A stretch of 64,000 nt of DNA, taken from positions 186,001-250,000 of the forward strand of contig WEDG01005135.1 in the NCBI GenBank assembly GCA_017591395.1, read 5' to 3'. Made by a program: the position numbers and the translations under genes. The notes under the pieces were generated by a model. The model ran no database searches and was not told where the DNA came from. It worked only from the letters and a program-made list of their open reading frames with translations. The number at the start of each line of letters is the position of its first letter. Position 1 is the first letter of the stretch. The DNA is from Schistocephalus solidus (Eukaryota; Platyhelminthes; Cestoda; Diphyllobothriidea; Diphyllobothriidae). This document shows, piece after piece, positions 47,166 to 60,097 of the stretch.

Positions 47166-50100
47166 AGTTTTTTGCGTTGAATCTTTTCAAACAACATAGG
47201 TTTTAATACAATGAAATTATCCGATAAATTGAGATGATTTTTTTTATCTAGATGAATTGATGAGTGCGGTATGTAAGCGTAAGGGACCCCTTCTATCGGT
47301 CTGCCCTAACGATGCAATTGAAATTTCGTCTGGTTGTTGATCGTACTCCTAAATTCGGGGCTCCTGAGCTCACTCCCCTCGAATAGTTAAACTCGCTTAT
47401 GAATGCTAGTATTAAATAGACTGGAACTGAATTAAACTTTTTTACGCTGTCATCGTTCGTCAACGACAGGGTAAGATTACCATTGGCGAGAACTGTCAGG
47501 TAGAACAACACATTTACTTACCCCTTCCCTTCTTTGATTGCAATTTTTGAGTTTTTCTAAACTGATAATGAAATTCATCTCAAACCGCAAGAACACCGAA
47601 CCCAGAATCATACGGAATTTGCGCACTTGGGATATATCGTGCTCAAAATTCATACTAATATTTGCAGTGAATTTTTGATTTACCAACCTTGTATTGGCAG
47701 TCGCCAATCTGAAATATTATGTCGACAGGCAGTTTGATTATTTGAGTGAGTAAATTTCGATATGTTTAAGGTAAATAGCCTTGCATCTTCGACTCTTTGT
47801 CAGTCTGGCCTCAACAAATATCGAGACTAAAGTTTAACATGAAATTTCTTATTATTTTGGCAGTTAAATGAAACCCCGAATGGCAATTTGTACTGTAATG
47901 TTTGCAAACTCTGTTAAGTTGTATTCAATAAATATGGTTTTATCGAATTGATAACCGCTTCAAAGATGGCTGTTTTTGAAAATTTAAGTAACAGGATAAA
48001 CTAGACATACAAGACATATTGTACTGGATACCCTTTCAACTTACTATCCTATCCTCGCATCCAAATGGAGTTCGCTTTTTAAAACAAAAAAGAGAAATAA
48101 ACGTTTACCTTAGCTTTTTCCAAGAACTAAACAGACCTGCGGTACTTTAAATTAGACCGGCAGAATCTCTTCAAAGCTCCTTCCTCGTTCATGTTGAATT
48201 TATTTTTCATCAATCCCGTTGTGTATTTGCTGCAGACTTTTTTACATAAAAACTAACTGCCTTTTGGAATAGCAGTGTAGGCGTAATGGAGTTCAATTGA
48301 CTTTTAACGCAGACCCCAACCGCTTTTAATTTTCATGAAAACTTTAAGGGAAACAACTGTTTTAGCTTGTGCAAAATAATATTAAGATAAATTACGATTT
48401 GACTTGATAAAACATTCACACTAAGGATGCCTCAGTTACAGGGAAGGGGAAAACAGGTCTTATTTCAGAAATCATATTTCGATCTGACAACTTAACGACT
48501 GAATTCGTTCTTGGGCCAAAGAGTATATTTTACGGGGAAATTTTATTTCCGGAACCCTACATGTAGAACACTGCTTAGAGGCAAATGATCTCTACGCAAT
48601 TCTGGACTTACTGGGGATATAGTTACTAAACACACAGTGCTTATTCTCAACTTTTTTAAAAAAAGGGTGATTGACAATAAGCGCTATTTTTAAATATTTT
48701 GCCAGTGCTTTCGGGTGCCATTGTAGTCTTTATGCATTTAATTCTGTCACTAGCAAACATTTTGCACCTCTTTAGTGATATTTTTTATATAAGTGTCTGT
48801 GTTCCTCTAACTAAAAACTAAAGTACATTTAACAAATGCAAAAATACTCCATCCGAGTTTTAAAGAAGGGTTTAATTTTACTAGTTTAGTCCGTTGTTTT
48901 CCGTGAGCATTCTCGGTGAACCGACTTCGCTCTCCACCGATAAATGAAAACGATTTGCTGACGTTTTTTTAACCTTGTTTTGCTTTTGAGACATCCACTG
49001 AAAAAAACATCCAAGATGCCTTCTTAGAGAGGAAGGAGAAAACTAATTTACTTATTCGAAATATTTTCAATCATAAATGCATCTTTTGTGTCTACGTTTC
49101 TTCAACTGTCGCAAAATTTTGTAGGTAGTCACATTTATTATACACTTAAACTAAACTCAGTTTAGATTTCATTTTTTGAAATTCAGTCTGAAGAACCTAA
49201 TTGAGGTCGTCTGCAAATTATGTCTTTACAACCATAGAAAGTTTGAAAGAAAAAGAAGAGTAATTTTTGAGATGTGAGTGCAATGGCACATTTAATTGCA
49301 TTTTATCGCAAGCAGATATAAAGTCAGTGACCCATATCATGCAAAGTTAAGAAAAATTTCCATTTGCGTTTTAGACATCGAATAATTACGTCAGTGAAGT
49401 TTTAATATTTTCTAATGGTGGACTATATTTGAAAAATATTTCAACCTACTAAAGAAGCAGTACGCCATTGAAAAATGACGCAGGCAGTCAGCGCGCCGTG
49501 TCAACCTGCTTGGACTGGATACTAGCATAAACATCACCTCCTCTCCATCCACCGATATTCCACCTACTCCTGGTCAAACCAAAAAACCACTTACTTGTTG
49601 TTGCATGCTCACAGCCTCTGGTGAGAGACTCCTGTACGAGAACGTATTTCAGGCTTATATACCTACTGTTTCAGTGGTCTTGCTTTTAACTGCGTTACGA
49701 AAATCACAAATTGAGTAGTGTGCATTTGTTCTATAGATTTTAGATTTCCATGGAAATTCCAATATATTTTTTCTTATGAGAACTTATACGATTCAGGTTG
49801 AGTTTTGGTGGATTGTCTGTGCTGAATGTTTAAGGTTATCGTATTGGATCCATTTTTTATCAGAACTTACAGCTAGATTCAAAAATTAGTCTTTTTTATG
49901 AGAAATCAGCATCCTACAAGATCTCAAATGCCATTGTTTCTATCCTTCGTTTAGTTTGTGTGCAACCAAAATATGAGACTTATTTAGCTATTTTAGTTAA
50001 TACTGTTTGTTGACACCAAACATCAGCGATAATTCATATGCACTCTGAGATGTATCTGACCCGATAGTAAGTTTTTATTAATCGTTATCTCCCTTTGATG

Positions 50101-53100
50101 CTGGCCAACCACGTGCCTCATTATGAAACCAAAGTTACCAGAGGAAAAATTAGGAAACAATTTAAAGTTGTAGCTGACTACGATGCTGTTTTTGTGCGTA
50201 CTAATTGTAAAAGTTCCTGTCTTTAAAAAATAAAAACAAACGAAATTTTTAATTTTGCTAAAATGCAAAATTATTTAGAAGGAGGCAATATGTGTGGCAG
50301 ATACCTAACCAGCACAAACGAATGTCAAAGCATTATGCAAGGTAAAATAAAAAGATGTATATTTGGATCCTCTGCCTCAATACTTATTCCATATTTTATG
50401 ACTCAATATATGCTCGTGCAAAATTAACCAAAAAAATAATAAAACGGTTAAAGAATGAAACTTTTTAAATCTTAAGTTAGGTTTTCTATCTTTAAAGGTT
50501 CTGTCCGGGATTTAGTTCACTTGGTATGACATGCTAGTTACCAATCACATGTACTCTAGTTAATGTCCAGCAAAATAGCCCGGAAAAGACTGTCCATTCA
50601 GTAGATACTTTTAAAGACTTACCTATGCTTAAATATTTTTCACAAATATCCCGAAACATCTTTTCTGTGTCATGGTCTTGAAATCAAATGTTTTTTTTGT
50701 GAAGACAAAGCAGTGAAATGCATTGAAGTCAAAATTGCAGTTTATTTTTACGTGTCTCTATATATAAGAATTTCTTTTCTACATATGCAGGATTTCAGAT
50801 AGCCGTTATAGAGATTAAGGGGAAATGTTTCTTTATGCTGTCGAGTCGAAGGTTCAACTAACAATAAACTAATGAGCATCTTGACATAACTCAAGGTTAT
50901 ATTCAAATCAAATAAGCCGACAACACTCAGCTTACAAGCACGTTCAGAAGATTACCTAACCCATGATATTTCATGATCGAAATTTGGGTAGGTACTTCGG
51001 CATACAATTGGAATTGTTGTTTTTTTAATTTTAATGAATTAGATATGTCTTAAAAAGCTTTTTATTAAAGAAGTACGCATTTCAGTGTGGTCGTGTTGAT
51101 GGACAAAAGGCCAGATTTGGCCGAAATCAGACTTTTCTAGCTATATAAGTAATTTCCAACGCTATTCAATAGCATAGCCAGAACACCTATTGCTTACGTG
51201 CATTTTCCAATGAAAAAACAATAATATAAGCAAAAATACATTTCAAATTTATGCCTTCTCAAACAGTTAAATTTGGTCCTTACTTGCTGAAATTCAGGTG
51301 AAGGCAAGTTTAAAAAATTGCAGTGTTTTCGGGATAAAAGAAGCAGATTCAGCTCCAAAAGTTACCTTAACAAGTTTATAGTTTTTTCAGCACAAAATGC
51401 GGTAGTGAACTTGTTGGGTAGTATTTGGTTTTACCACACGGAGAATAAAAATACGAGGACGCATAACACGCTAGCATTTTCCAGTGTCACGCCGGGTGGT
51501 TACCTTTCAGGTACTTTCTGTCGAGCGCATACGGAATTGATAGCCGAAAGTCTGCCACGTGATTCGTTACTTGTATTTCAAATAATAGACAGCTAAAGCT
51601 CGGGAAAATTATTAACCAGAGGACAGCACTTGGAATTAAGCATGGTGGGCTAATAAGAACGGCAGTTTTCTTCGTCATTATTAAAAAATGCCATTTTACC
51701 CTTAGGACTGTTCAATTGATGTATTTCTTAGTGTTCTTTTTATGCCTGATCGAATAATAAAAATACAGTTATTCGGCATTCATCATAAATTTGTGCATTG
51801 AACTAACAACGTTTTTTTATTTGCTCAGGTGTATATTGCTCACTGACTTTTACTTTGAAAAAGCGTTCACTATTTTGGTTCGATTTTTGTTTTTGGCAAG
51901 CCTTTGAAGTCGGCCTACGAAGTCACATTTGAGAAGAACTTTAGCAGAGAACACATTGTTTTGAAAGCAGATTTCAAGACCACATGACGCGTGATTGTTG
52001 GGATGGTCATCAATTTTCTAGAGAGAACAATCTGGCGGTCAACAATCGAGACATTAAATAGCAAGGTATCAACTGACGAACGATGACTTTGCTTGGGACA
52101 GAATTCGACAATTTAAAATAGTCATGCAGGTACTCATGCAGGATTATATTCCTGTTCACCGATCAAAGGCAAGTGGACTCTAAATTAGTTTTTGAGTATA
52201 TTTTTATGTTTTTGACCACAGCCAGCCTTTCCGTTTGTGGGCTGTAGAGCATTATTTTTTCTACAAATACACCTGACCTAACACACATTTAAAATTGATT
52301 TAGGTTTATTCGACAACAAGGAAAATGCAATCAAGGACCTTTCAATGGATCAAAAGCTGGATTTTGCGCTAACTAACTGTAAAGCGCAAACCATCATAGA
52401 AATCCTAGTAGTCTCCATATTCTCCCGACAAACAGCAGCATTATACGTAAAATAAAAACTATCAAAGTACTAATAATTTGTATTTTTTGCTCATAATCTT
52501 GTCATTGTTTGCTTATTTCCACCTCCGCTGTCACTTTTATTTGGTCTTAAATAACTAACATCTAATAAATCCGTTTTTCTGGGTTTGATCGTTTTCAATA
52601 AAATAAATTATTTTGTACCTAATAAATAATTATTATAAACAAACTATCCCTTCTTTTAAGAATTTGTCATTCAATAAAGCAATATAACTTTAGGGATGCG
52701 GGTAGGGTTAGTCGTGCGCTTCAACGGTTTCTGTTCGAAGTTTATGACTTTGCATCCGTTAGGTCATGAAATAAACAGATGAATAACTTATTTATTGAAC
52801 CAAAATATTTCAACGACTGAAGCAGAGCATTTAAAAAGACAAAGTTAGTTCTTGAACGTGTTAAATGCTAGTGTATTATTTGGATTACTGAGTAATTTAT
52901 TCATTATTGTGTAATCACACAAAATTTAATTGGCATATAATATTCATACACTTGTGTTATTGAAATGGATTATTTTAGAACGTTTTAGTCAAATGGCAGC
53001 ATATACCTTTCATTGTTTATATTTTTACCTGCATAGACGCATATGTCTGCTTGTATGCTCAAAGTGGACAGTTCATGTTTCATGCGACGTAGTGCCTACC

Positions 53101-55355
53101 GTATATTAGATGCCGAAAAAAATATACTTTCAGCAAGTAAATTGGATGGTGCTCCAGGAAAAGTTACTTAATTCAAATAAGAAGCTGGTAATTTCATATC
53201 ACAAGGGAACTTTTTATTCTCGGTTAAATGCCAGGTATTCCGTGTAATGCAGGGGGATTATTCTACTCTCCTGAATAATCAGTTTTAATCAAAAAATCGT
53301 CGTTTGAGAAAATGAACAAAAGCGCATTTACGCAAAGTGGTAGTCATGAATGCAAGTTCAAACGATCGTTTTTTAAAATAAGAACTGAATGTTTAATCCC
53401 TTGATTTAGCCAGCACATTTGTCTGAAAATCATGTTATGTCTTCCATTCTTGAACATTTGATGTAAATATTTAAATATTCATTATGGCCTATATTTGAAC
53501 TTTGCGGAATTGCTGTGTTAGCAAACTTCCCGTATCAATGTATGCTTCCCCGAATTCCTCGGTAGATCATCGGTTTTGACAACCAAGAGACTAAGGTACT
53601 GCCACCGCAGATAGGTATACCTTTTGAATAGTTTACTTTATGATTGTGGTTTTTTCTAAAATACTGCATAAATTGGTCCTAATATGCAGATTTCTGTCAT
53701 CATATTATTGAAATTTTCCAATATATGAATATAAAGTTACTTGACAGCACATAACCAACAGCTATACAATTTAAGGCATCCTCCGTGGTTTCCGTTGATG
53801 CTTAATTTATAAGGTCAATATTCTACATGTTTACAGTTTAAATTTGTGACGCAAAATGCGTAAACTAAGTAAATATGTTATAGCTTAGACAGCCATTAGG
53901 TAGAAAATAACAGATAAACTCTGGAAAGCATAATTCTTTTTGTGGATGGAATGCCGTTCTGGTATCCAGCGTCATGCATTTACTGAGATTTGAGCATTGC
54001 TTACAGTTTCTATTTAATTAATTTAATTTAAAAGTTTCGATTCCTGTCAAAATATTAACTGATTGGCAGAATCCACTTCAAAATCTTGAGTGGAGTGATA
54101 TATCTTTTGGCGTCATTGAACTGTCTTAGGTGATTTGATATGCCTGGAATCATTTACAACTCACAGTTTATTTCTTTCTTATACAATTTTAACCGAAACT
54201 ACGAAAGATGGTTTCGTTTCGAAAAATATTGTTGATAAGGATTGTCATACTAATTAGTGTGCAGCAAAATACCCAGATATTTTAATTGCCTAAGCCTTTT
54301 GAACGAGCTTCTTTTCAACCGCCTGCTACAACAGCGCTCTGCATAAAATTGTACTTAATTAGTATCGATTTTCTTCGTATATTTTTCTGTCTCTGTACAT
54401 TCAAATATATTTTATGTAAAACATATATGAAAATAAAATTTCTTGTACCTATTTGGTGCACATGACATCTTCGAATGGTAAACATAAGGAAACGGTATCT
54501 TTTGGTTTTTATAAATTTTCTTATTATGACCTTTGTGAGACCGCGAAATGTCCATTCTTTAATAAACGTATCTATTAATGTATTTCTATTGTCTATAAAG
54601 CACACCAAATGGTCTAAATGCATTTCAAACGTCTGTGATCACTTTGTTAAATCTTCTTTTTAACATAGAGAAATGTGGGAATTTCCTTCGAGCGAATATA
54701 CACAGCATTTAATTTGGAAATCCAGAATGCAATTGTAATGGCATGATGAAACTCGTTCGGCTACTGAACAATTTAAACCACGAAGGCCACCATTTTTCAA
54801 GCGTAAACTGCAAAGATGTTGCCGTATGCTACCAAATGACTACAAAAAGGAATATTTCGCGCATGTTCTCTGAAAGGCTGAGTTGTTTATAAGGGCATCA
54901 ATAATCAACAAGAAACATTTACTCTACATAAGTAGTCTTTTTTAAAGAGTGCAATTTGTGTAGGTGGCTAGAAAGAAGCTAGCTTAAAAGCCGGTGTCAG
55001 GACTTGATGGAAATATCTCGGGATTATTTTGCACAATAATTGATATAAAATCACTCATTAAGAAATCTTTTCAAAAGGAAAACACATTGCAGATTTCCGT
55101 TTAATATTTTCTGAGATATAATATTTAGCGCATGCAGAATAGGATTAAAAGCGTCTCATTCAACAGATTCAAGCATTTGAAACCCAAGTGGCAAAGTTAT
55201 TGTGTTGCTGTGACCGGCACTTTTCTCACTATATTATAAAACAGTATTTAACGGGAAGAGTGGAGACTGCTGTTAACTTTTTTGTAAAGAAACTGCTATG
55301 TATCTCGATACGCGATCCTTTTAGCAAAACTTAATAAAAGAGGTAGATTGGCAAT
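47166..55355. other. AT-rich stretch without supported genes
   Basis: There are eight kilobases with no convincing exon or mobile-element motif. The longest frames are 102 codons (54,315-54,623, -) and 92 codons (51,318-51,596, +), both motif-free. A G+C-richer patch at 49,478-49,650 could be an old repeat or exon but has stops in all long frames. Confidence 0.5.
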
Positions 55356-55512
55356 GTAGACGAAGACAAGCCAAGCCTGGAACGGCCATTTCTGGTTTCT
55401 TAGCCGTCATCAGTCAGTCATACCCAACCCCAGGGGTGCCCCGACTGAGGTTCGAACCCGCGACCTGTTGTTCAGAAATGCAACGCTCTTACCATTGAGC
55501 CATGTGCTCATT
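55356..55512 (-). mobile_element. tRNA-derived short element, one hammerhead-like arm kept
   Basis: On the minus strand the body carries an A-box-like TGGCTCAATGGTAAGAGC (55,485-55,502) and a perfect B box GGTTCGAACC (55,449-55,458), both from a tRNA. Downstream on the same strand follows the arm: CTGATGA (55,407-55,413), a 14-base hairpin region, GAAA (55,389-55,392), TGGCC. The second arm is not seen on the right side. It is the copy with the best preserved tRNA part. It is not a working tRNA: the anticodon and acceptor arms do not fold. Confidence 0.7.
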
Positions 55513-56689
55513 GTCCTTTCAGGTTAGGCTGGTAATTATGACATTCGTTGATGAACTTTCACTGATCGTTAACAGAACTCACTCATTACCTTCTGCCTTG
55601 GGACTCATTTTCGAGTCGCGCTATAATTTTTAATCGGTCTCTAAAACTAATAACCGCTATGCGGCTACTGATTGGGCTAAAGAATGAGACTCATGGTGGA
55701 ATAGGACCAGAAACTTCCGTTGACAATCGGTGAGCGTTCGTCAATGAACTCTGAAAAACTACCGTCTATGACCCAACTGCTGCTAAATGTCGAAATTTAC
55801 GAAAGATTGATAATCACTCGCAAACTGGCATCAATGCATGTACCAAAGCCTTGAAATACTAATGACCAAGGTGAAGTGAATTTAAAATTTTAATTAAAGG
55901 TGAAAAGTGTTATGCATTTTTGAGAAATACTTACTTTTAGAAAAATCGGCATTCCGCAAGCGCGAAAAATCCCTGTAAATGCGACGAATAAATTTAAATA
56001 TAATTTTCAGATGTAGATCACCTTTCAGAGGTGGCTGCGCGTATTTTTTTGAATAAGTAAGACTCGACACAGAAACCCCAAACTTGCAGTTTGGCATACT
56101 AGATACATGCACAAGATTTGGTGCTGGTCCAACAGCTGTTTAATTGCCAACGTGTTTAAACGTTGTATGACACATTGAGCACAAACCCTCGAATTTGTGA
56201 GAGAATACGTTTAAACATTACCACTTTCGCAACCAAATGAGCCAATACCACTAATCGTCTCACTAAATAGTCGGATAAAATCAGACGGATTTATCAGCTC
56301 ATGCATGCGCAGTGAGCATTTGTCTGCGCGTGAATGAAACAAATGATAGCCGTCATCCATGCTGCATTATGCCAGAACGTTACATGAGCTTTCCGATAAA
56401 ATCGAAAATTCAAGTTCCAGGAACTGGTCCCGATGGAGACACAATTGTTGGAACACTAGCTTTATTTTCAACGGAGGACACAAAGACACTTGGCCAACAT
56501 CAGGTGCCATCTCCCCTCATGGTTAACAGGCCTACCTAGACATCATCCTCGTATACGTGGAAATGAGGCATTCCCCTGGACCAGACAAAAGGTACTTGAA
56601 GGATGGTCAATTCTATGTCTCATGCGCAAGCAAACCAGTCAAAATGCTGATACGCGAACCGGATGTAATGAAGTTGACACTGGAGGACT
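55513..56689. other. Mixed, probably repeat-derived stretch
   Basis: ACTCATTACCTTCTGCC near 55,577 is also found in altered form beside the elements in repeats A and B, so part of this is the extended short element. Two near-repeats (TTCGTTGATGAACT and TTCGTCAATGAACT) lie about 190 bases apart. The rest to 56,689 may contain the decayed N-terminal part of the following PLE, but I could not trace it. Confidence 0.35.
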
Positions 56690-57241
56690 CAGTTGCAATA
56701 TCTTTAATTGATTGACGCATGACGAGGATCCAGGACATGACCTTGGCTCGATTCTACGCACTTCCAAATAACATGGAATTCAATTCATCGTATCCTCCAG
56801 GAGTTATCCATATTAGGGACTCGCAAAGTTGCTGTTTGGGCATCTTAAATCCCTGACCACTAGTTCAGCCACTACGCTCAAACCCACTTCTTGACGAATC
56901 TGCAAAGGATATGTCTCCTGTCAGACCACGTCATGATACCCATTGATTTCATGTCCTCTTTATTTCTGTTCTTCAAAATCTTGTGATACCATGTAAAAAT
57001 CCTGAAAAGCATATTCGATGAAATGAAAAATCATCGGGACACACATAAATCCTCCAAATCTTGAAATTCCGTTTGATGACGTACTTCGCGTTCGATGAAG
57101 CAATCAACGAGCAGATAAAGGCCACGCCAGTGGGTTCCCAGTCTTCGAAATTCATTGAGGGTTGAAGTCCCTGGTATTCCAACATATTAGTCCAAAGTTC
57201 TGGATGGCGTACGTGACTAACATCTTCAACATCGTGGAATA
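56690..57241 (+). pseudogene. Penelope-like element fragment, reverse transcriptase core
   Basis: Landmarks in order: ARFYALPNN (56,746-56,772; family: FYGLPKIHK), GLAKLLFGHLKSLTTSS (56,817-56,867), IDFMSSLF (56,942-56,965; motif A, family: SFDVVSLF), and from 57,061 an uninterrupted 26-codon run ending INEQIKATPVGS (57,138; family: YEQIKGTPMGS). Last is FWMAYVTN with YVTN at 57,210-57,221. The catalytic box has lost both aspartates (family YVDD). Frame changes between these blocks and stops show it is dead. The element breaks off about 20 codons after the catalytic box; no connector or nuclease follows. Copy C of the dispersed repeat begins about 90 bases later. Confidence 0.8.
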
Positions 57242-57334
57242 AGTTTAGGTGCTGACTGCCGGAGTATACTTTTCAACCACTCAACCACTCAAGAATTAAT
57301 TTTTTTAATAAATGTCTCCACAATCACGAAATTA

Positions 57335-57545
57335 TTTACCATATTGACAGTACCGGTACTAGCTTAAAGTTCGGACATGCGTGTTTCGCCGATCTTTTGC
57401 CGAGGTTACGCGGTTATTCCGCAATGAAATATTCATAGCAACTTTCGGGTCAAACCTGGATAGGTTTTTCTCCGAAGGATTTACTCTACGTTCGTGCACT
57501 ACTTTCCTCGTAAATTAAACGAGGCAGTTTTTTATAACTTTAGAT
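57335..57545 (+). repeat. Partial copy C of the long dispersed repeat (3' end)
   Basis: The block with AATATTCATAGC, GAAGGATTTACTCTACG and CTCGTAAATTAAACGA lines up with the last 200 bases of copy B (47,055-47,165) and of copy A. Only this end is present, the pattern expected of a 5'-truncated retroposed copy. Confidence 0.55.
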
Positions 57546-57805
57546 ATCGATAATCAAAGAAAATGCGCATATCTGCTTTGGTAGTTTTTTCAAGTAAGTT
57601 TAACCCCGGTTGCCGGATATGCAATTATGCAAAGCTTGTCTTTGGGAATTAAGCCAGTCTTGCCTCTTACAAAACTATTCGGACATCACATTGAAATACA
57701 TTTAAACATTTTGATCCAGCTTTCATGAACTTGTGTGCATAACGTAAGCTGGTTATCCCAGAATAAATGCACTGAATGTCCTTTTTTGAAAAGCTGGGTA
57801 GTCTA

Positions 57806-57885
57806 GGTGCGAGTTAAACCCAATACAGCCAGGGCAAGTTATAAGTGCAGCCAACGCTCTAATCAACTGAGCAACAAGAGCCCGA
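57806..57885 (-). mobile_element. Second type of tRNA-derived SINE head
   Basis: On the minus strand an A-box-like TTGCTCAGTTGATTAGAGC is followed at tRNA-like spacing by a weakened B box, GGGTTTAACTC. It is different in sequence from the hammerhead-bearing elements. The anticodon arm does not fold, so it is not a tRNA gene. Its 3' body cannot be delimited without other copies. Confidence 0.55.
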
Positions 57886-58045
57886 CAAAGCGCTTTGATC
57901 TCTCATACCTAAGTTAAATGCCCACTCAAAAAGCCGTATTGTGATTTTAAAGTCTTTTAAGACCGTCTTAGTTTAATATTTAAACCGTTAGACAAATTTT
58001 TCAAACGTTGCAAAACTCTTGCTCATTTGTCATTATTTGAACGTC

Positions 58046-58066
58046 ATATATATATATATATATATA
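58046..58066. repeat. (AT)n microsatellite
   Basis: About ten uninterrupted AT units, directly beside the PLE terminal region. AT runs at this place are common next to PLE ends. Confidence 0.85.
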
Positions 58067-58140
58067 AAACGCTCTTCGGGAAATCGAGCTGTACTTGTAA
58101 ATTTTCAAATTGGTGACACCAACCCGTCGTCAGAAGAAAT
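58067..58140 (-). ncRNA. Hammerhead-like motif at the end of the Penelope-like element
   Basis: On the minus strand CTGACGA (58,127-58,133) is followed by one C, an eight-pair stem (GGGTTGGT with ACCAATTT, three G-U steps, loop GTC) and GAAA (58,103-58,106). The first box fits CUGANGA. The layout, with one unpaired base before the stem, is the same as in the fold-back arms at 36-38 kb. PLE terminal repeats are known to carry hammerheads, and this one lies at the expected place, downstream of the nuclease. The helix I and III partners are not clear. Confidence 0.45.
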
Positions 58141-58479
58141 AAACAGAGGAGAAAGTGCGGTGGTCGTACAAGATCAGTTGGCGCGACAGGACAGATAGTG
58201 ACAAACAAACAGCTGGTGTGAGGGGCGGTGCGTGGACACTTAACTGGGGCCGGTTTTGGGTTGGGGGAGGCGAGGGGAGAACAATTAATTTTGCTTGTGT
58301 TGGCGGGGGAGGTGGGCGGCGAGTAATTACGGCTGGCGTGGTTATCGTTCGTTGATCCGGGTTAGATGAAGGGGGTCACTGCATCGGTTTGAGGTGTGAG
58401 AACGTTTAATTGCGGTTTGCTATATGCGAGGTGGGGGTGGGGAAAATTGAGATTTGAAATGCCACAAGGATTAGCAGTC
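58141..58479 (-). other. C-rich 3' untranslated region of the Penelope-like element
   Basis: On the minus strand this is Pro-codon-like, C-rich DNA (CCCCCACC, CTCCCCC runs) linking the nuclease end to the terminal hammerhead-like motif. The plus-strand frame here (58,155-58,355, Gly-rich) is a shadow. Confidence 0.6.
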
Positions 58480-59960
58480 GCTACTTGAGGGTGGGGGCTC
58501 GTTAGTTAGTCGTGCACGCAACCCTTCGTAATGAGCCTCTAGATCGATTTGGCGGTTAATGCTGTTTGAGCTAGAGTGCCAGGCTTCGAGGAATTATCGA
58601 GCCTGTTTGCTGTTGGCCATGGCCATCACGGCGGTACCGTTCCAAGTGAAGTGGTGGTCACACTCAAGAGAGTGTGCAAAAATGAGTGATAAGGGGTCAC
58701 GTCGGTGGAAGGCTAGCTTATGTTCGTTGATGCGAGTCCCAAGACATTGGCTAGTATGGTCAACGTAACCAGAAGGGCTGTTGACGCAGGGTATGTTGTA
58801 AAGGACGTTGCTTGATTTTTATTTTCGAAGGGGGCCCTTGACTCGGCATAGGGTTGTGCGTATGGAGGATGCAGGCTTGTGGGCGACAGAGATTCCAAAG
58901 AGGCTTAATCATCGAGAGGCGGATTTGGAAACACCTTGCATGTAAGGTAAGGAATAAAATTTCTGTGGCACTAAAGCTCCAGTAGAAAAATATTTCTGCG
59001 TTTGTCTCTGACCCCGAAGATAATTTTTCACGAAGCTTATTGGGTATCCATTGAACCAAAAGGAATGATATAAATACGATAAATCTTTCATAATTAGGTC
59101 ATCGCTGTTGCAATAGCGGAAGGTCCAATGGAAAAGAGGGTGAATACAGCGTCTTTTGTGGGCCGCAGGGTGGTGACTTGTGTAGTTAAGACTGAGTTTC
59201 GCGGTAGAGTCCTTTCGGTGGACCCTTGTTGCGAATCCACCATCACTGATTCTTTGCATACTCATGTATAGGAATGGGATTGTATCTCTTGTTGCAGCTT
59301 CGCGAGTAAACTTTAAAGCTGGGAAGATCCTATTTAGACTCTCGTGCAATTGTTCAAAGTCGCAACTGTAATGATAAAAAATGTGTCATCCACGTAGCAG
59401 AGCCAACCCTTTGGTTGGAAACTTTGTTAGACGCCCTCTTCTAGTCACTGTAAGATTAGTTCGGAAAGTAGTTTCGATACTGTGGAGCCCATTGAGGTGC
59501 CCTTAACTTGTTGATAGTATTTGTCACCGAACTGACAATAGTTCTTAAGGCAGAGCTTAAGATTGTCCGAAACGTGCTGTTTTGGAATGCCAATAGGATT
59601 TTCCTCTTAGTTTTGCTCTATGCTATCAATGGCCAAGTCATATGGTTTAGAGTATAACAGAGAAACTACGTCGAACGATATAATATATTCATCAGGACTC
59701 CCTTGAAGTGCTTGAATGCCTGTGAGCTTTTGACACTGAACTGTGACCCAGCATTGAGGTGTTTTAGATTTCTGTATAGCCATTAAGCAAGATTGTTAGT
59801 AGGGGATCCAACAAGTGGCAATATGATCCTAAATGGTACACCTGCTTTGTGCATCTTTGGAAGGCCAAACGCATGTGTGACACAAGGATCACCGACATTC
59901 ATAAATCTTGATTCCTTGGGGCTAAGGAGATTCGATCAAGAGAGTGTGTTCGGTAAGTGA
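58480..59960 (-). pseudogene. Penelope-like retroelement, RT plus GIY-YIG endonuclease, nearly complete but broken
   Basis: Read on the minus strand: FGLPKMHKAG (59,869-59,841), a stop, then DEYIISFDVVSL (motif A, FDVVSL 59,676-59,659). Next come CLKNYCQFGDKYY and VKGTSMGSTVSKLL (59,503 onwards), a stop after ILQ, and LCYVDDTFFII with an intact YVDD at 59,396-59,385. A one-base frameshift leads to LHESLNRIFPALKFTREAA, FLYMSMQRISDGG, LNYTSHHPAAHKRR (thumb/connector). The GIY-YIG nuclease has VLYNIPC, SGYVDHT (58,801-58,757), INEHKLAFHRRDPLS, LECDHHF, a stop, FLEAWH and NRQIDLEAHYEG near 58,500. The element copies itself through target-primed reverse transcription in the nucleus. The N-terminal third of a typical PLE protein is not recognisable beyond 59,960. 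Three stops and at least two frameshifts make it non-autonomous, though all catalytic RT residues survive. Confidence 0.9.
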
Positions 59961-60097
59961 CTAGCCACTTGACTGGGAAACAGACGGCAATGGTTCCTTC
60001 TTACCTCCTGGTTTTTGGTCATCCTAGTCTGTGTCAAGGGGGCAACTGTAGCGCACGTAACTGGGTTTGCCGGCCCCATCATCCACTACGCCCACTT

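Noticed and set aside
55441..55512. tRNA gene
   Set aside because: A and B boxes are good, but acceptor and anticodon arms do not pair and the same body recurs as a repeat, so it is a tRNA-derived SINE.
57806..57885. tRNA gene on the minus strand
   Set aside because: The B box is mutated and the anticodon arm does not fold.
58559..58768. 69-codon plus-strand frame
   Set aside because: Exact shadow of the PLE GIY-YIG domain on the minus strand.
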